Assembly: GCA_004794785.1 (NCBI GenBank)
Contig: SJOL01007418.1
Location: forward strand, 975,358 to 1,039,357
Reading direction: 5' to 3'
DNA from: Opisthorchis felineus
Taxonomy: Eukaryota > Platyhelminthes > Trematoda > Opisthorchiida > Opisthorchiidae
Length of the DNA: 64,000 nucleotides
This document shows positions 1 through 10,765 of the stretch, piece by piece. The stretch's first letter is position 1, and the number at the start of each line of letters is the position of its first letter. The position numbers and the translations under genes were made by a program. A model generated the notes under the pieces. It was given only the letters and a program-made list of their open reading frames with translations, was not told the origin of the DNA and made no database searches.

Positions 1-181
1 ACGTAACATTTCTTGTTGTAGCTAGGCTGTATTTTGTATGTTTGAGGCGAAATTGTTCAGTATCTGATGTTCAAATCATTGTATTGGGACTGTTTTACCA
101 GGGACAGTGAGGACCATCCCAACAAAATGAGGAAATGTTTGAATAACTCACTCAATAGGTTTTTTCAAACGTGTTATCCAG
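1..181. other. Intron sequence before the first visible integrin exon
   Basis: No open frame or recognised repeat is evident except that 90-118 (GGGACAGTGAGGACCATCC) resembles the right end of the dispersed repeat at 49.5 and 53.6 kb. The last 20 bases form a pyrimidine-rich tract ending in CCAG, which serves as the acceptor of the next exon. Confidence 0.4.
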
Positions 182-362
182 AACCCTGAAAATTCTTCGT
201 ATACACTGGCTCTGGAAGACGAGGATACTAACCAGGTGATTATGCGATTCGGGACGTCAGCCTCCAACAGGACTACGGTTTATAATCGAATTCTCCGTGT
301 AAACCTGGTGGTATATGGCGGAAGGGAATCTGGAATCCAGTTCGCCATAAACATTACCGGAA
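182..362 (+). CDS. Integrin alpha-subunit exon (probable thigh-module part)
   Basis: The reading frame is open from acceptor TTATCCAG at 181 to a strong donor GTAAGT at 363. The exon starts in phase 0 and ends one base into a codon. It encodes about 60 residues beginning NPENSSYTLALEDEDT and ending in the beta-strand-like stretch LRVNLVVYGG followed by IQFAINITG. There are three N-glycosylation sequons (NSS, NRT, NIT), as expected for an extracellular protein. By itself the exon cannot be named. It is assigned to the integrin because its end phase joins the exon at 3399 (A+GT, serine) and because its alternating hydrophobic strands suit the thigh beta-sandwich just before the conserved cysteine segment. 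It could instead belong to another extracellular protein. Confidence 0.45.
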
Positions 363-2621
363 GTAAGTGCAGCGTCAAAAATAATGAAGTACTTAGTACA
401 TCGTGTTTCATTGTTCTGGCGACGGCAGAACACGGTGAGGTGGAAATATAAACACAGAGTTCACGCAAACATTCTTCGTGTCGTAAAATATACCAGGATT
501 AGTGTGAACAACAGTTCTTCTCGAAACCCACAGTTGATTGATATCGAACCAAAGCAATCGGCAGTCACTATCTCACAAAATGATTCTGACTATTTGAAAT
601 AACTTCTTTTCTCAGTTCGTTTGTCGAAATCAGCAGTTGGGTAGCAAACTCCTTTTTAGCTACCCAGGTAAATAACACGAGTACGCCGTAGGTGGTGATT
701 CCACACTAATGTAAATTCGTCAACAATTTCTTTCAGATGACCTCCCACTATGTTTTCTGTGGCATGCCAGTCGTTTGCAGTCCCAAGCTAATTTGATTGT
801 TGGAATATAAATTTGCACTGCGTTGTGGTAATCTGATCATTTGATTTGCAATCCTTTCGTTTCATGCTAGAACCAGGTGGTTTGAGTGTAACAGCCGCGG
901 TTTTTTATCGGTGTCGATTAATTTAAGGCTGTTACTAGTGTGGTGGCTTGGAAGTTTTGAAATGAGATTTCCTCCTTTAAGTAAGGACAATCTGTGCTGA
1001 AAAGCCAAGAAGCATTGTTTCATTATTTTTGGGAATCCTCAGCAATGCGCAGTGAAAAAAGCTCCAGGGCGATTTGGTTTGTAAACGAACACACTATCAT
1101 CCGGCCACGGGCAGCTGCACAGTGATCTGAGTACCTCGAACGCCGACAGGATATGTCCCAACCGGCCTTCACTCACGCAATTCACATTACACGATCACTT
1201 GTTACGATCCCTGATTCTGTGTCACATATCATTTTGGCATTCCGTCTCTTATTCTGACTGAGGCACCTGTCCTGGAACAGTCTTCGACGGATATTTTTAG
1301 GTGTCAAGTTCCACTCTTCGTATGAGATACCACTTGGTGTTTATGTGACAGATTGAGAGGACCAAGTTTTTACAATACTTGCTTATAGGCATGACATGGT
1401 AAAACAGTGCAATCCATCCACCTTTAGAGAGATGGTACTCCCTGAGGAGGCCGTGTAAACGTCATGCTTCAGTCATGATTCGTTCTGGCATCCACTCTCT
1501 GGAAGGAAATGCATATCCCTTTCTACCAAGGAGGTGCAAAAGCGTGCTTTCCCATAGGGTTCTCTCTTCCGGTAAAGGATAAGTCAAACTCTGTATGTAC
1601 CGCTCTGATTCATTGTTTTACATGGAATAAACGTTGAAGAATGCACTTGGACGAATTTATGTGCGACGCGCTGCAGCCTAATGTCCATTATCAACTGGAA
1701 TGGACTGCACCTCGTTGGTTTAGAAGACCTTCGATCGTAACAAAGTTTTGGCGCTGATAAAGATAGCAAAATTCGTTCGTAATATATTCAGATTAATAGC
1801 AGTTGCTTTTTATCCGTCAGTTCGTTAAGTTTTTGTATTGCCATTATGTAAGAGTTTGACGGACACAGCCATACGAACCCCTTAGTCTTTATTAGCAGGC
1901 ATCAGGTATAAGTGGATGGCCCGGGGAGACATGGTTGTAACAGACAGCGCACAAGTTCGCCAACCAGCATCTGTAGCTGGTGAGTTTGATTCCAAGTACT
2001 CATCTTCGGGTAACCAGCTGTTAATCTTTGGCAGAGTTTTCACTGACTGGCTGTCAGTCAACACGGAAGACCATTTACCAGGAGACGGATGACCCTGTGA
2101 ACTGATTAGATCGAAACTCACACCTTGTATCAAGACCATACCGCAAAAAATTTGGTGACTCTGCAGTCCTTTGGCTTGATAATTCTCAGGTCCTCCGCAA
2201 GAACCGATGACTAATCTAACGAAACTTTCTGACCAGTTACCAGTAGTCACGCGATTGTCTGAATCAGTCCCAGGCTGGTCGAACCAAGGATCACAACTTA
2301 AGTATGATATTTTCCTTTCTTATTTATCGTGTGATTTTCAATTAATATCCTGGCCTCTTTTTCAGTTCCATGCGACTTTCGGCTTACTCGCCAGTCTGCA
2401 AACATAACATGGCTTGGCAGTGATCGATGGTATCGTTCTAACGTTTGTCGTTGGGCTGTTGAAGTGCCCGAAAATCACTACATCATTTTGAATTTTGATG
2501 TATTCCGCGTGAGTTAAGGTAGCGAATTTCTTTTGATGTTGGAAAGAAATATTCTGGCCCCAAATGTATGTGGTTTGGGTGTCTAGGACAAGAGTTTTTT
2601 GCACCGACATTATAAAAGTAC
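363..2621. other. Intron; mostly unrecognised sequence
   Basis: No clear gene is present. A stretch at about 1896-2090 is open on both strands. On the + strand it reads RYKWMARGDMVV, later SSGNQLLIFG, after an acceptor TTATTAGCAG; it could be a skipped or foreign exon, but the donor is poor. Nothing else is recognised. Confidence 0.35.
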
Positions 2622-2865
2622 ATCTTGACGGAACACTACTCCTAAATTTTATAAATACTTCTCAATAGCCCTCGATTGTTTCCTCCATCTTTGGAGCTCA
2701 TCATCTGGAGATAGCTCGCAAGTTTCCGTCAACCTCATGTAAAATGAGGCTACCTTTGCGCAAGGCGGTCATTGAAAGAATATGACAAACGTGAGATTGG
2801 GCTAGGATGCTGTTCGGCTCCTCGTTAAAACCAAATTAGATTGGAAAATGAATGTATTTCGCGAA
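2622..2865. repeat. Hammerhead-element copy, head-to-head inverted pair (decayed)
   Basis: Positions 2622-2740 are a minus-strand copy of the hammerhead element: the complement of the core tail, then CTCATCATCT, then AGTTTCCGTCAACCT. They are followed directly by a plus-strand piece at 2742-2865 that starts AAAATGAGGC, continues ACAAACGTGAGATT and ends near AAATGAATGTATTTCGCG. The ribozyme core is badly mutated. The minus part is repeated in the opposite orientation at 3851-3965. Confidence 0.6.
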
Positions 2866-3398
2866 CAGTGCATCTTGTTTACAGGATTAACAGAGACCGT
2901 TCTTCAGAGTTGCTAGGAGCGATCGGTTTACTTGCAGTATTTTTACCTGTTGCTTCACCTTTTTTGCCACTTGGATGTTTCGCCGAACTATGCAAGGTGA
3001 CAGTTGACTGGAACCCAGTTCAGCTTTGGTGCCATAAGGCACGAGATCCTAAATGGGGTCAGGAAAGAATGTCAACCATGATAGTTCAACGCGGAACTTT
3101 GAGAGGGCTACTGAATTCCGGCTGTTAAAGCTAAATTATCAGCCCCACCTGGGATTTCTACATCAAAGATCTGGCCACAAGTCAATGAAAGAATAAGGGT
3201 TTTCTTCAGGTAACATTCCGATAGCCCCGCACACAGGCATTTGGCCTGCAACATAGAAAGTGTAGAAATTTACCAACTGAACTATACTCTGAAGTTCCAA
3301 TTCTCAATGCTGTCGGGAGGCTCCGTTGCCATGTCATTAGGGCTTTAGTTTATTAGGGAGGTAGCCCACTTATGCTTCCTCCATGTATGACTAGCAAG

Positions 3399-3697
3399 GT
3401 TACGTGATCAGTGACAAACGTCACTACCATACCATACTATTTCTGGAAAGTTCATGGTGCGAAATGTTGACATTTTACCACAACGAGGGATGGTTCATCG
3501 ATCGATCCAATTCTTCCTATTTGTTCCAATCCATGCATCGACTGCCTGGTGCTATACCTACCCTTACATCTGCACAACAAAATAGTGCCACATCCGAAAC
3601 AGTTTTTATTAATTTAAGCGGTTACCTCAATGTGACATCAAGAAATCCGTGGACTATCACCATTCGGACATCGCGCCTCAATGATGCGGAGGAACAT
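3399..3697 (+). CDS. Integrin alpha-subunit exon (thigh end to calf-1 start)
   Basis: A 299-base block between a pyrimidine-rich acceptor (CTAGCAAG at 3398) and donor CAT|GTAAGA at 3698. It starts with two bases of a codon and ends in phase 0, matching the exons on either side. The 99 residues include WCEMLTFYHNEGWFIDRS, which resembles the conserved C-E-x-L-x-x-Y...F-x-D segment near the end of the integrin thigh domain. Further on, RNPWTITIRTSRLNDAEEH resembles the first calf-1 strand of vertebrate alpha subunits (N-P-L-T-L-x-V...N-x-G-E). Sequons NSS, NLS and NVT are present. The match is by eye and residue identity is low, so the family call rests on several weakly conserved segments in the right order. 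Confidence 0.5.
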
Positions 3698-3850
3698 GTA
3701 AGATGACTGTTGAATAATTTTGGCTTGTTCCTTAGAACATGAAACTTTCTCACTGGCTATGACTAACCATCACTGTCTTTTGGTTACTCTTCTGTGCTCC
3801 AAGATCCCAATCATCCATTTGTCTTGGCTTGACCGGCCCGGCAGTATACA

Positions 3851-3990
3851 TGACGGAAACCTGCGAGTTACCTCCAAATGATGAGCCACAAAGATAGAGG
3901 AAACAATCGAGGGTTATTGAGAAGTATTTAGGAACTTTAGGAGTAGTGTTCCGTCAAGACAAGTCGACACCACTACCAACCATTAGAGAT
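3851..3990 (+). repeat. Hammerhead-element copy (partial, +), inverted duplicate of 2622-2740
   Basis: It reads GACGGAAACCTGCGAG, then AAATGATGAGCCACAAAGAT, then GAGGAAACAATCG, which is the element's core with several substitutions, followed by GAGTAGTGTTCCGTCAAG. It is close to the reverse complement of 2622-2732, by eye about nine bases in ten. The two therefore look like copies of one subtype or one duplicated insertion. Confidence 0.6.
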
Positions 3991-4183
3991 GCGGCTTTGG
4001 CAAACCGTCCTTCAGCCAATCAGCTGAACCTTTCACTGAAGGTGAAGTGGAGTTTTTACTGTCCAATTATCAGCGCTCTGTTATAGTCCATGATTCGCGC
4101 AAATATCAAGTGACTTCAAGTGCAGTCGAGTGGGTCAATCACAGGCGAATATAATGAACTGCAAATTAAGCACGTAAAGAATG

Positions 4184-4738
4184 GCGAACGATACTAGCGA
4201 AAGACACTCATCTGCAAACAAATTTGGTTTTGCGAGAGACTCACCTGGAACCCAGCTGAATCTCTCGTTTGTGGTGTTTCCAGGCAACTGAATGTGCTGC
4301 ACCAGGCCACCTCATGTTTCATTTGCTACGATATTCGAGATATCGCGATACACGTATATACGTAATGCACTACTCATAAGGTTGCTGAAACTTCTTCGAC
4401 AGCCCACGACCGGTTTCGCCCCTCTTGGGGCTCATCAGGTAGGAGCAGTCCCCGAGTTTCCGTCAACCTTATGTTCTACTTGAAACCAAATTGCACGGAA
4501 TTAGAGAAATACACTCATTTGCAAACGAATTTGGTTTTGCGAGAGACTGACCGGGAACCCAGCTGAAACATGAGGCGGCCTGGTGCAGCACATTCAGTTG
4601 CCTGGAAACATCACAAACGAGAGATTCAGCTGGGTTCCAGGTGAGTCTCTCGCAAAACCAAATCTGTTTGCAAATGAGTGTATTTCGCCAATTTCATGCA
4701 ATTTGGTTTCAAGTAGAACATAAGGGGCAAACGATACT
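4184..4738. mobile_element. Hammerhead retroposon, head-to-head inverted pair with likely target-site duplication
   Basis: A complete minus-strand unit (4196-4560) is joined to a plus-strand partial unit (4563-4726). Segments 4210-4318 and 4565-4690 are near-perfect inverted repeats of about 110 bp, so the region can fold back on itself. The pair is bracketed by GCGAACGATACT (4184-4195) and GCAAACGATACT (4727-4738), an 11-of-12 direct repeat that looks like a target-site duplication. The minus unit carries the best hammerhead core in the window. There is no open reading frame, so the element must be non-autonomous. Insertion lies in an integrin intron. Confidence 0.7.
4375..4473 (-). ncRNA. 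Hammerhead ribozyme-like motif (best copy)
   Basis: Read on the minus strand. Stem I 5' strand CATAAGGTTG-ACG-GAAACT pairs with 3' strand AGTTTC-AG-CAACCTTATG: 10 bp, a small internal loop, then 6 bp. An insert, GGGGACTGCTCC, that could form its own small hairpin precedes the core. The core is CTGATGAG, stem II CCCC/GGGG with loop AAGA (5 bp counting the closing G-C), CGAAA, stem III, then GTC before the cleavage position. The invariant core bases of a hammerhead are all present. Stem III is weak: after GAAAC, CGGT can pair with GCTG across loop CGTGG, using two G-U pairs and leaving one bulged C. The flanking strands pair through stem I, so this is a type I layout like the schistosome Sm-alpha ribozyme. 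Activity is inferred. Confidence 0.72.
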
Positions 4739-5049
4739 GTTTCTAATCTGATAAATTCCACGGTTTTGCTCAACACAGGGATTTCCCTGGAGTGAAGCAG
4801 GCACGTTTTAATGAATTCTCTGAAACAAAATAGGACATGGAGTTTTTTATTTGATATCCGCTACACTGCTTGTTCTATGAATAAGACCGACAGCTGTTAT
4901 CGCTCCTGTGACAAAAGTTGCTTTCTTTAACTCTGGTTAATTTTCGAATTGAATGTACGCGCTACTACGCACGTAGTGTCACATGTTCACTGAATCCGAA
5001 TAGGCTTTTCGCACCCCTTCTTTTAAATAAGGCCAGTATTTTCTTGAAG

Positions 5050-5540
5050 GAAACCATTCATAAGGCTACTGAAAAAACCTCTGCAGCCCATGACCGGTTT
5101 CACCCTGTTTGGGGCAAATCAGGTAGGCGTAGTTCTCGAGTTTCCACCAAACTCATGTCCTACCTGAAGCCAAGTTGAATAGAATTCCCGAAATACCCTA
5201 ATTCGCACACCAATTTGGTTTTAACGGGTGAAAACTGAATCTCATCTGAATAGCTTTTTATGATATTCTTCACCTGAAGAACATTACCTGAATATGCTGC
5301 ACCAGGCCGTCTCATGTTTCAGTCGGGACAATAATTAAGATATCGCCTTACACCGTCTCGATGGAACACACTAGTCAGAAGGTTGCTGAACTCTCCGACA
5401 ACCAACGACCGGTCTCATCCTTCTTGGGCCTCATTAGAAAGGTGCAATCCCGAAGTTACCATCAACTTTAAGCTCTACATGAACACTAATTGTACGAAAT
5501 TTGCAAACTACCCTCATTTGCACACCAACATGGTGGATAT
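5050..5540 (-). mobile_element. Hammerhead retroposon, tandem head-to-tail dimer
   Basis: Two minus-strand units in tandem. The same landmark (GACCGGT, complement of the stem III region) occurs at 5092 and 5407, giving a period of 315 bp. Cores read CTGATTTGCCCCAAACAGGG (first) and CTAATGAGGCCCAAGAAGGA (second), each followed by GA-A/G-ACCGGTC. Both have substitutions in invariant positions, so both are probably inactive now. Between the cores lies one whole monomer, including the CTGCACCAGGCCGTCTCATG and TAAGATATCG landmarks. Tandem monomers are what a multimeric ribozyme transcript or rolling-circle product would leave. Confidence 0.65.
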
Positions 5541-7131
5541 TTTTTGCGGTTTTTCGTGCCTTTCTGGAAAATATGGCATATGTGAATATGGGTAGTTAGC
5601 TCGCCTGGATGTGGTATACCGCCCTATGGTTTCCATCTACATCAAAGTTGTTTCTGTAGCTTGATGTGGTCGAAAGCTCTTGTGGCCACTTCATGATGTC
5701 AAAGTGACAACAGGCTGGTAATGTTTGATTCTGCCAGGCAGTCAATGCAAAGGTAGCCCAGCGAAGACTTAGAAGCACATTTTAGTTTGGATTGACGTAA
5801 CTAGACACCAGGTTGCTTTCACTTGGGTCAAAATGTTGAGTAACTCATAGGAGACGCATGGAATGACCAAATAGGACGGTCCACACAAGGTGGGCACATG
5901 TAGACAAGACGGTGAGTGAGTGAAGCTTAATCAGTTTGGTAGTAAGACAACTGTCCGTAGAATAGATGCAGATTTCATGTGGAAGGTATCCATTTTTGAT
6001 CGGCTGTTATTTAGGATGAAGTCGAAATCGATCACGGTCATTTGTTTTTTGTCTGGTTATGTTTCATAGAATATTACAACTACCCGAGAAGTTCCAATCT
6101 GCTTGCATTAAAATAGTTAAAATTGTGCTTGAAAGAGTTGGAGACCGTGGTGCTGTGAATGTATGACCATGGCTCACTTGAAACTGACTTACTGACTGGC
6201 TGACTTACTGAAACCTGATCTCTCGTCAATTTGGCAGCAGCTCACCGGGGAAGTAAACTTGAACTGATCCACCGGATAGGATGATAGATTTCTTGCATAC
6301 TCTTCTAAGGAAGCCTTGTCCCCCCCCCAACTTTCAACCGTAGTGATCAAAAGATTCAACCCTGGGTTGTTAACTTTGGCCCATGAGTGTTGGATAGACG
6401 GAAATTTCAGTGTGAACCTAGAAGACTCCTTTCAGGAAGTACTGTGAGCTTTGTTCACATCATTCTTTTTCCCACAATTTTCCACCTTGCCCTGTATGCA
6501 CTACTGTCCTCATTGGTGTATATTGCCGGTCTTAGGGGCTTTGAGCTCTGTTCTTCTGACATGTAAGCCAAGCGGTTCATTAATGCTGCTGGATTTACCT
6601 TATTAATCAGGAGCTCACGGGCTAGTAGGTCCACCTGTGGGTAAAGGTCTCCAATAGAAGACTTAGTTCAGTTCAGATAATAACGGTTATAGCTCGTCAA
6701 GTCACCCACATGTAACCAAAAAGTATATGGTTACCTTACGAGGTAATAAGTGCTAGTTGACTGGGAAGCCCTCGTAGATGGACCATTGACTGAAACAGCA
6801 AGCACAGTTAATGGGTTCTCGTTCGCACTCTCATGTAAGCTACAAAAAAACAGCTGAAATTTGAAATGGCCCACCTGACAGAAGACAGAAGTTTAGCTCC
6901 GTTCACCGAACGCCAGATCTAGGCTGCTTGCTGACTGTATGGTCTGGTACAACTGAAACTGTGAGTGGTCAAAACAGGAGAACATCCGCGTTCACTTGAT
7001 GGTAATATGGATAAAAGCCCAGCGAACCCACTAAACATCCGCAAGTAGAAATTACGATAAATAGTCACCCAGACTTACTTCATCATGAATTTAATACAAT
7101 CATTCTACATACCATTCACTTGCCTATAAAG
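5541..7131. other. Intron; no recognised feature
   Basis: No open frame with splice sites, no hammerhead core and no LINE motif was seen. There is a short poly-C run near 6321. The stretch ending at 7131 supplies the acceptor CCTATAAAG. Confidence 0.4.
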
Positions 7132-7312
7132 GTTCATTCTCCGAGAAACTGGTCACTGAATATCAGCACGTCCGCTCCTGCAAGATCAGAGGTGTTCGAA
7201 ACTACGCCAACTGTGCCACACAGGATTATACCGTCGAACAAGGCTCAGTTCGAAGTGAAAATTAGTTCGTTGTCCACCAGATGTCTGAGTTTCACGATCA
7301 GGTATTCGTCAC
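7132..7312 (+). CDS. Integrin alpha-subunit exon (calf-1 end)
   Basis: Open frame from acceptor TATAAAG (7131) to donor GTAAGT at 7313. It starts in phase 0 and ends one base into a codon. The 60 residues include sequons NWS and NIS and end KAQFEVKISSLSTRCLSFTI, which lines up with the last calf-1 strands of alpha subunits (pattern: hydrophobic-R-F-x-V, then K-F-x-L-x-I). The weaker donor GTATTC at 7302 would give the wrong phase and put a stop at the next junction. The GTAAGT donor at 7313 keeps the frame open into the exon at 9692, which supports both exons. Confidence 0.55.
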
Positions 7313-9691
7313 GTAAGTCACCTGCATCTTCCCGAAGAAAAATGCCCGCCGATCTTTTCCTTAAGCCCTATTTTGTGGTAAAGTCAGGTATGCCTGCGAG
7401 CACAGTCCATACTGCATGTTTATTTGCCTGTGTATGGTTTCATTCAGAGCCATACTGTTGCAAAATTTTACTGAAAGAGCTCCATAATCTGACAACTGAC
7501 CGAATCAGTTGTTTGCTTCAAGCAAAACTTATCATCTACTGAGCAGAGTGTAATAAACCGCAAAGCTTTTCACTGCGCCTACAGAGTATGTTCACACTTT
7601 CCGGTTGGCCTTTTGACATGCTTCCTGGAAACGGCACTGACTGGCCAGTGATGTATTGATACGACTTGGCTCCACAACTCAGATCAACCAGGATACACAG
7701 CAACAAGTTCCATCAACCATCCGGTCCAATCGTTCATTTGCAATCATTCAGGCCGAATAACCTAAATTCCCGTGATGGGGAGAGTTGGAAACCCGTCATC
7801 GTTGTATTTGAGATGTAAAAAGACTTGTTCAGTTTGAGCAGTCATTCCACAGAGAAGGTGTTAAAACTCTCCAGAGGCTCAAAAATGGAATTTAATCTTC
7901 TTACATTTCGTAGGGTCTTGTGAGTTACATCAGTGAGTAATATGACTCCGGGAACACTAGTCGGTCCGGACGTTGTTTCTATCGTGAGTTGCTTTAGCCC
8001 CTGCTGCTTGTTTTCAATTGTTCGTTTTTCTAGAATACACCGTACAAACTATTTCACGTCCTGGTCCCCACGATTGTCTCTTGTACATCACGGTTTCGGT
8101 TACAATGAGATGTGTGACTGCTGAATGCGGAGTGCTTCATCAAATCGAACTGGTTGTAGTTTGATTTTTTGTGCTTTACTTTCTAAAAAATCTCGCACTA
8201 CCACCATCTACTCACTATGTACGATAATGAGTAAAAACGTGTTAAGTTTCACACATTGTGTTACACTTCGCAAACGAATATGGATCAGTATATCACACCT
8301 CAATATTAATAAAAATAGACCGCTCAACTGTAGCACTCTTCGGGTACTTAGCTGCTATACCACCCGAAAGAAGCGCGACGGCTGAGATATCGCCAGGTTG
8401 CCCAAGTCAAGACGGAGGCAGTCGAAATACTGAGGTTGGGTTCGAACCAAGGGCCTTCCAGCCAGTAAGTTCGAGCCTTAAACATGAGCTATCTCCAGCC
8501 CACTACTTACAAATAACTCATTTATGCAGCCTGCGACAAATGTGCAGATCCAATCCGACTGTCCACGATAAATCCCATGTTCAGGTTGTTGGCTCTTGCA
8601 CGCAGGTGGACTCCCTAGGCTGCCAGAAAGATGAGGATGGAGCTAGGTAAGGACTAACAAACCTATGGAACTACTGTGGCTTACCAGTCCGTCTAAATGC
8701 ACCTACTCAACATTTAGAAGAGACGAAATGTAAAAAATGTAACTTCTTCGACACCTCTTCGGCCGGCTCGGACATCTGTGTAGGACAGATAAAATCAACC
8801 GACAGAGTGAACCGGAGACTGTTGAGCTAAAAGCCAATAGTAAGGGTCAAAGTTCTCGTTGGAAATGACACTGCCTTTGAGAACCACCTGAGATAAGGAT
8901 GTGGCTTTCTGGCCAAGTGAGTGCCAATTTCTGAGCAAAGTGTTTCTGGATACAAAGTTGAGGCCCGTAATTACTAGTACCAGTGACTTCTGTAGTAGCT
9001 GAAATCTTAGATCAAGTTGCTTTCGGCAGCCCTGATGAAACCCTTAAACAAGTTTAAATGCCATTGCACATTGACCGATCGGTCCGTTTTGCAGTTTTCA
9101 CATAAAGGAACAGAGGTTTTAACGAACCAGTCAAACTCAAGATAATCAGGTCACGGCGCAACTCAAATTCCAGACGGACCAACCGCATTACGAAACAGTC
9201 GTTCCTCGAATAACCGATTGCTCTTCAGAAATTACATAAATGCAAGCAGAAGTGGAGGAACTACCCATCTAACCACACACTGACGACGTCTCTTCGCACG
9301 GTGGCAAACACAGCTGCCAAGCTTGGTGGATAGATTAACTGGCATCCGAACAACAGCCAATAAACTGTCCCCGATTTATCAATATTTAAGCGTATTACAG
9401 GGGTGAAATGCGCCCGACGGTCGATTTCTGATTAATTGAAGCCAACAGCGCTGCGCAGCCGCTCGTTGGATTGAGTACGCCTCTCCAACTCACGAAGAGA
9501 TTATCGACACCCAATGGGCGGTTAGGGGGTTGAGTTGTTCTGCTATGTGCATGCTGTAACCTACTCCCAGTCAGCGTCGGACGATGCCATAGATTTGTAG
9601 TCTGCAGCTACCAAAACGAAAGCAAGAAAGAGTAATTCAAGTGGATTTACTTCGGTCTTTGATAATATCATCGCTTTTCTTGCATTTTCAG
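7313..9691. other. Intron with a possible tRNA-like short repeat
   Basis: At about 8385-8500 the sequence GGTTGGGTTCGAACCAAGG, followed by GCCTTCCAGCCAGTAAG, contains a perfect pol III box B (GGTTCGAACC). It looks like a relic of a tRNA-related short repeat; no convincing box A was placed. The rest is unrecognised. The last bases (CTTGCATTTTCAG) are a good acceptor. Confidence 0.35.
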
Positions 9692-9739
9692 TTGATTCCC
9701 TCACAGTGAAGCATCTTGTGGATTACTATGAGCGAGATA
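9692..9739 (+). CDS. Integrin alpha-subunit micro-exon (calf-1/calf-2 linker)
   Basis: A 48-base exon between TTTTCAG and a GTAAGT donor. It encodes DSLTVKHLVDYYERD with two bases at the front and one at the back, joining both neighbours in frame. Together with the next exon the stretch from LTVKHLVDYY to the EEGGPV segment is about 43 residues, close to the roughly 40 residues between the matching points in human alpha-V. It was too short to stand out as an open reading frame and was found by its splice sites and phase. Confidence 0.5.
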
Positions 9740-10282
9740 GTAAGTTAACCGTCAATTTTCTTGAATGGTCACCGCCATTCCCTTCCTCTAGGATGCAATG
9801 GATTTGCCCCCAAAGAGCTTAGTATCTCGCTGGGGAGGGCCTTTTAACACCACCGAAAAAGCAGAGTAAACACGTTCACAGGGGTTACATGGCAAGTCAC
9901 GTCAACATAGCTTGTAGGGTAAAGAAAAGCCCATTAATGATATCATTGATTCCCTCTTATTCCTTAGGAATTCAGTAAAATTATTCGGATATATTGGGGA
10001 ATTTGGTTGTGAAATTGTCCAACACCCAGCTCCAACTGCTTTGTACTTGCTTGTGTTGACCTTACGTTTTAGTCCACATCAAGTTGTTGCACCTTTTCAC
10101 TGTCATCGAACAGTAAAGTAGTGGTTGGATAGGTAATTTGGAAACAAGTGGCTTGATAAGGAAGGACGAATCCAGTAGTCTACAAGTTCACCAGAACTCC
10201 TAGTGTCCGTATTTATACTTTATTCAACATAAGACGACCACAAGACGACTGGGAAAGCGGATACTTAGAGGTGCTTAAAAAA

Positions 10283-10765
10283 TGAGGATAAACTCGCAAA
10301 ATAGGCTCACCTGCAAGCTAATTTGATTTTAATGGTGGACCCAGATAAATCCCAGCTGAATCTCTAGTTTATGATCTTTTCAACTGGATGTGCTGTAGAC
10401 AAGCCGCCTCATGTTTTGTTTGGTACGATATTGAATACACTGCGGTAGATTTCCTTTTAGGAGCGCCACTCCCAAGGTTGACGGAAACTCTTTGACAGCT
10501 CACGATCGGTTTTTTCATTCTTTGGGTACATCATAATCTGGGACGATATCCGGAATACCGTAACAACTTAAACATGAGGCGGCCCTTGCGCAGCACAGTT
10601 GAAGAATATCATAAACGAGGGATTCAGTTGAGTCTCCCGTGAAAACCCAGTTGATATGCAAGTGAGTGTATTTGTCGAGATCTGTCCAATTTGGGTTCAA
10701 GTAGGGCATAAGGTTGACGGAAACTCGGGGACTGCGCCCACCTGATGAGCAAAAGCAGTGCGATT
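10283..10765. repeat. Hammerhead retroposon, head-to-head inverted pair
   Basis: A minus-strand unit (about 10283-10545) is followed by a plus-strand unit (about 10570-10765) starting AAACATGAGGCGGCCC. The minus core reads TGATGTACCCAAAGAATG, then AAAACCGATCGTGAGCTGTC; it is degenerate. The plus unit breaks off just after CACCTGATGAGC, losing stem II. The layout is the same as at 4.2-4.7 kb. Confidence 0.62.

Noticed and set aside
1882..2250. 122-codon minus-strand frame.
   Set aside because: The + strand frame through the same bases is also open and looks at least as protein-like; neither has convincing boundaries.
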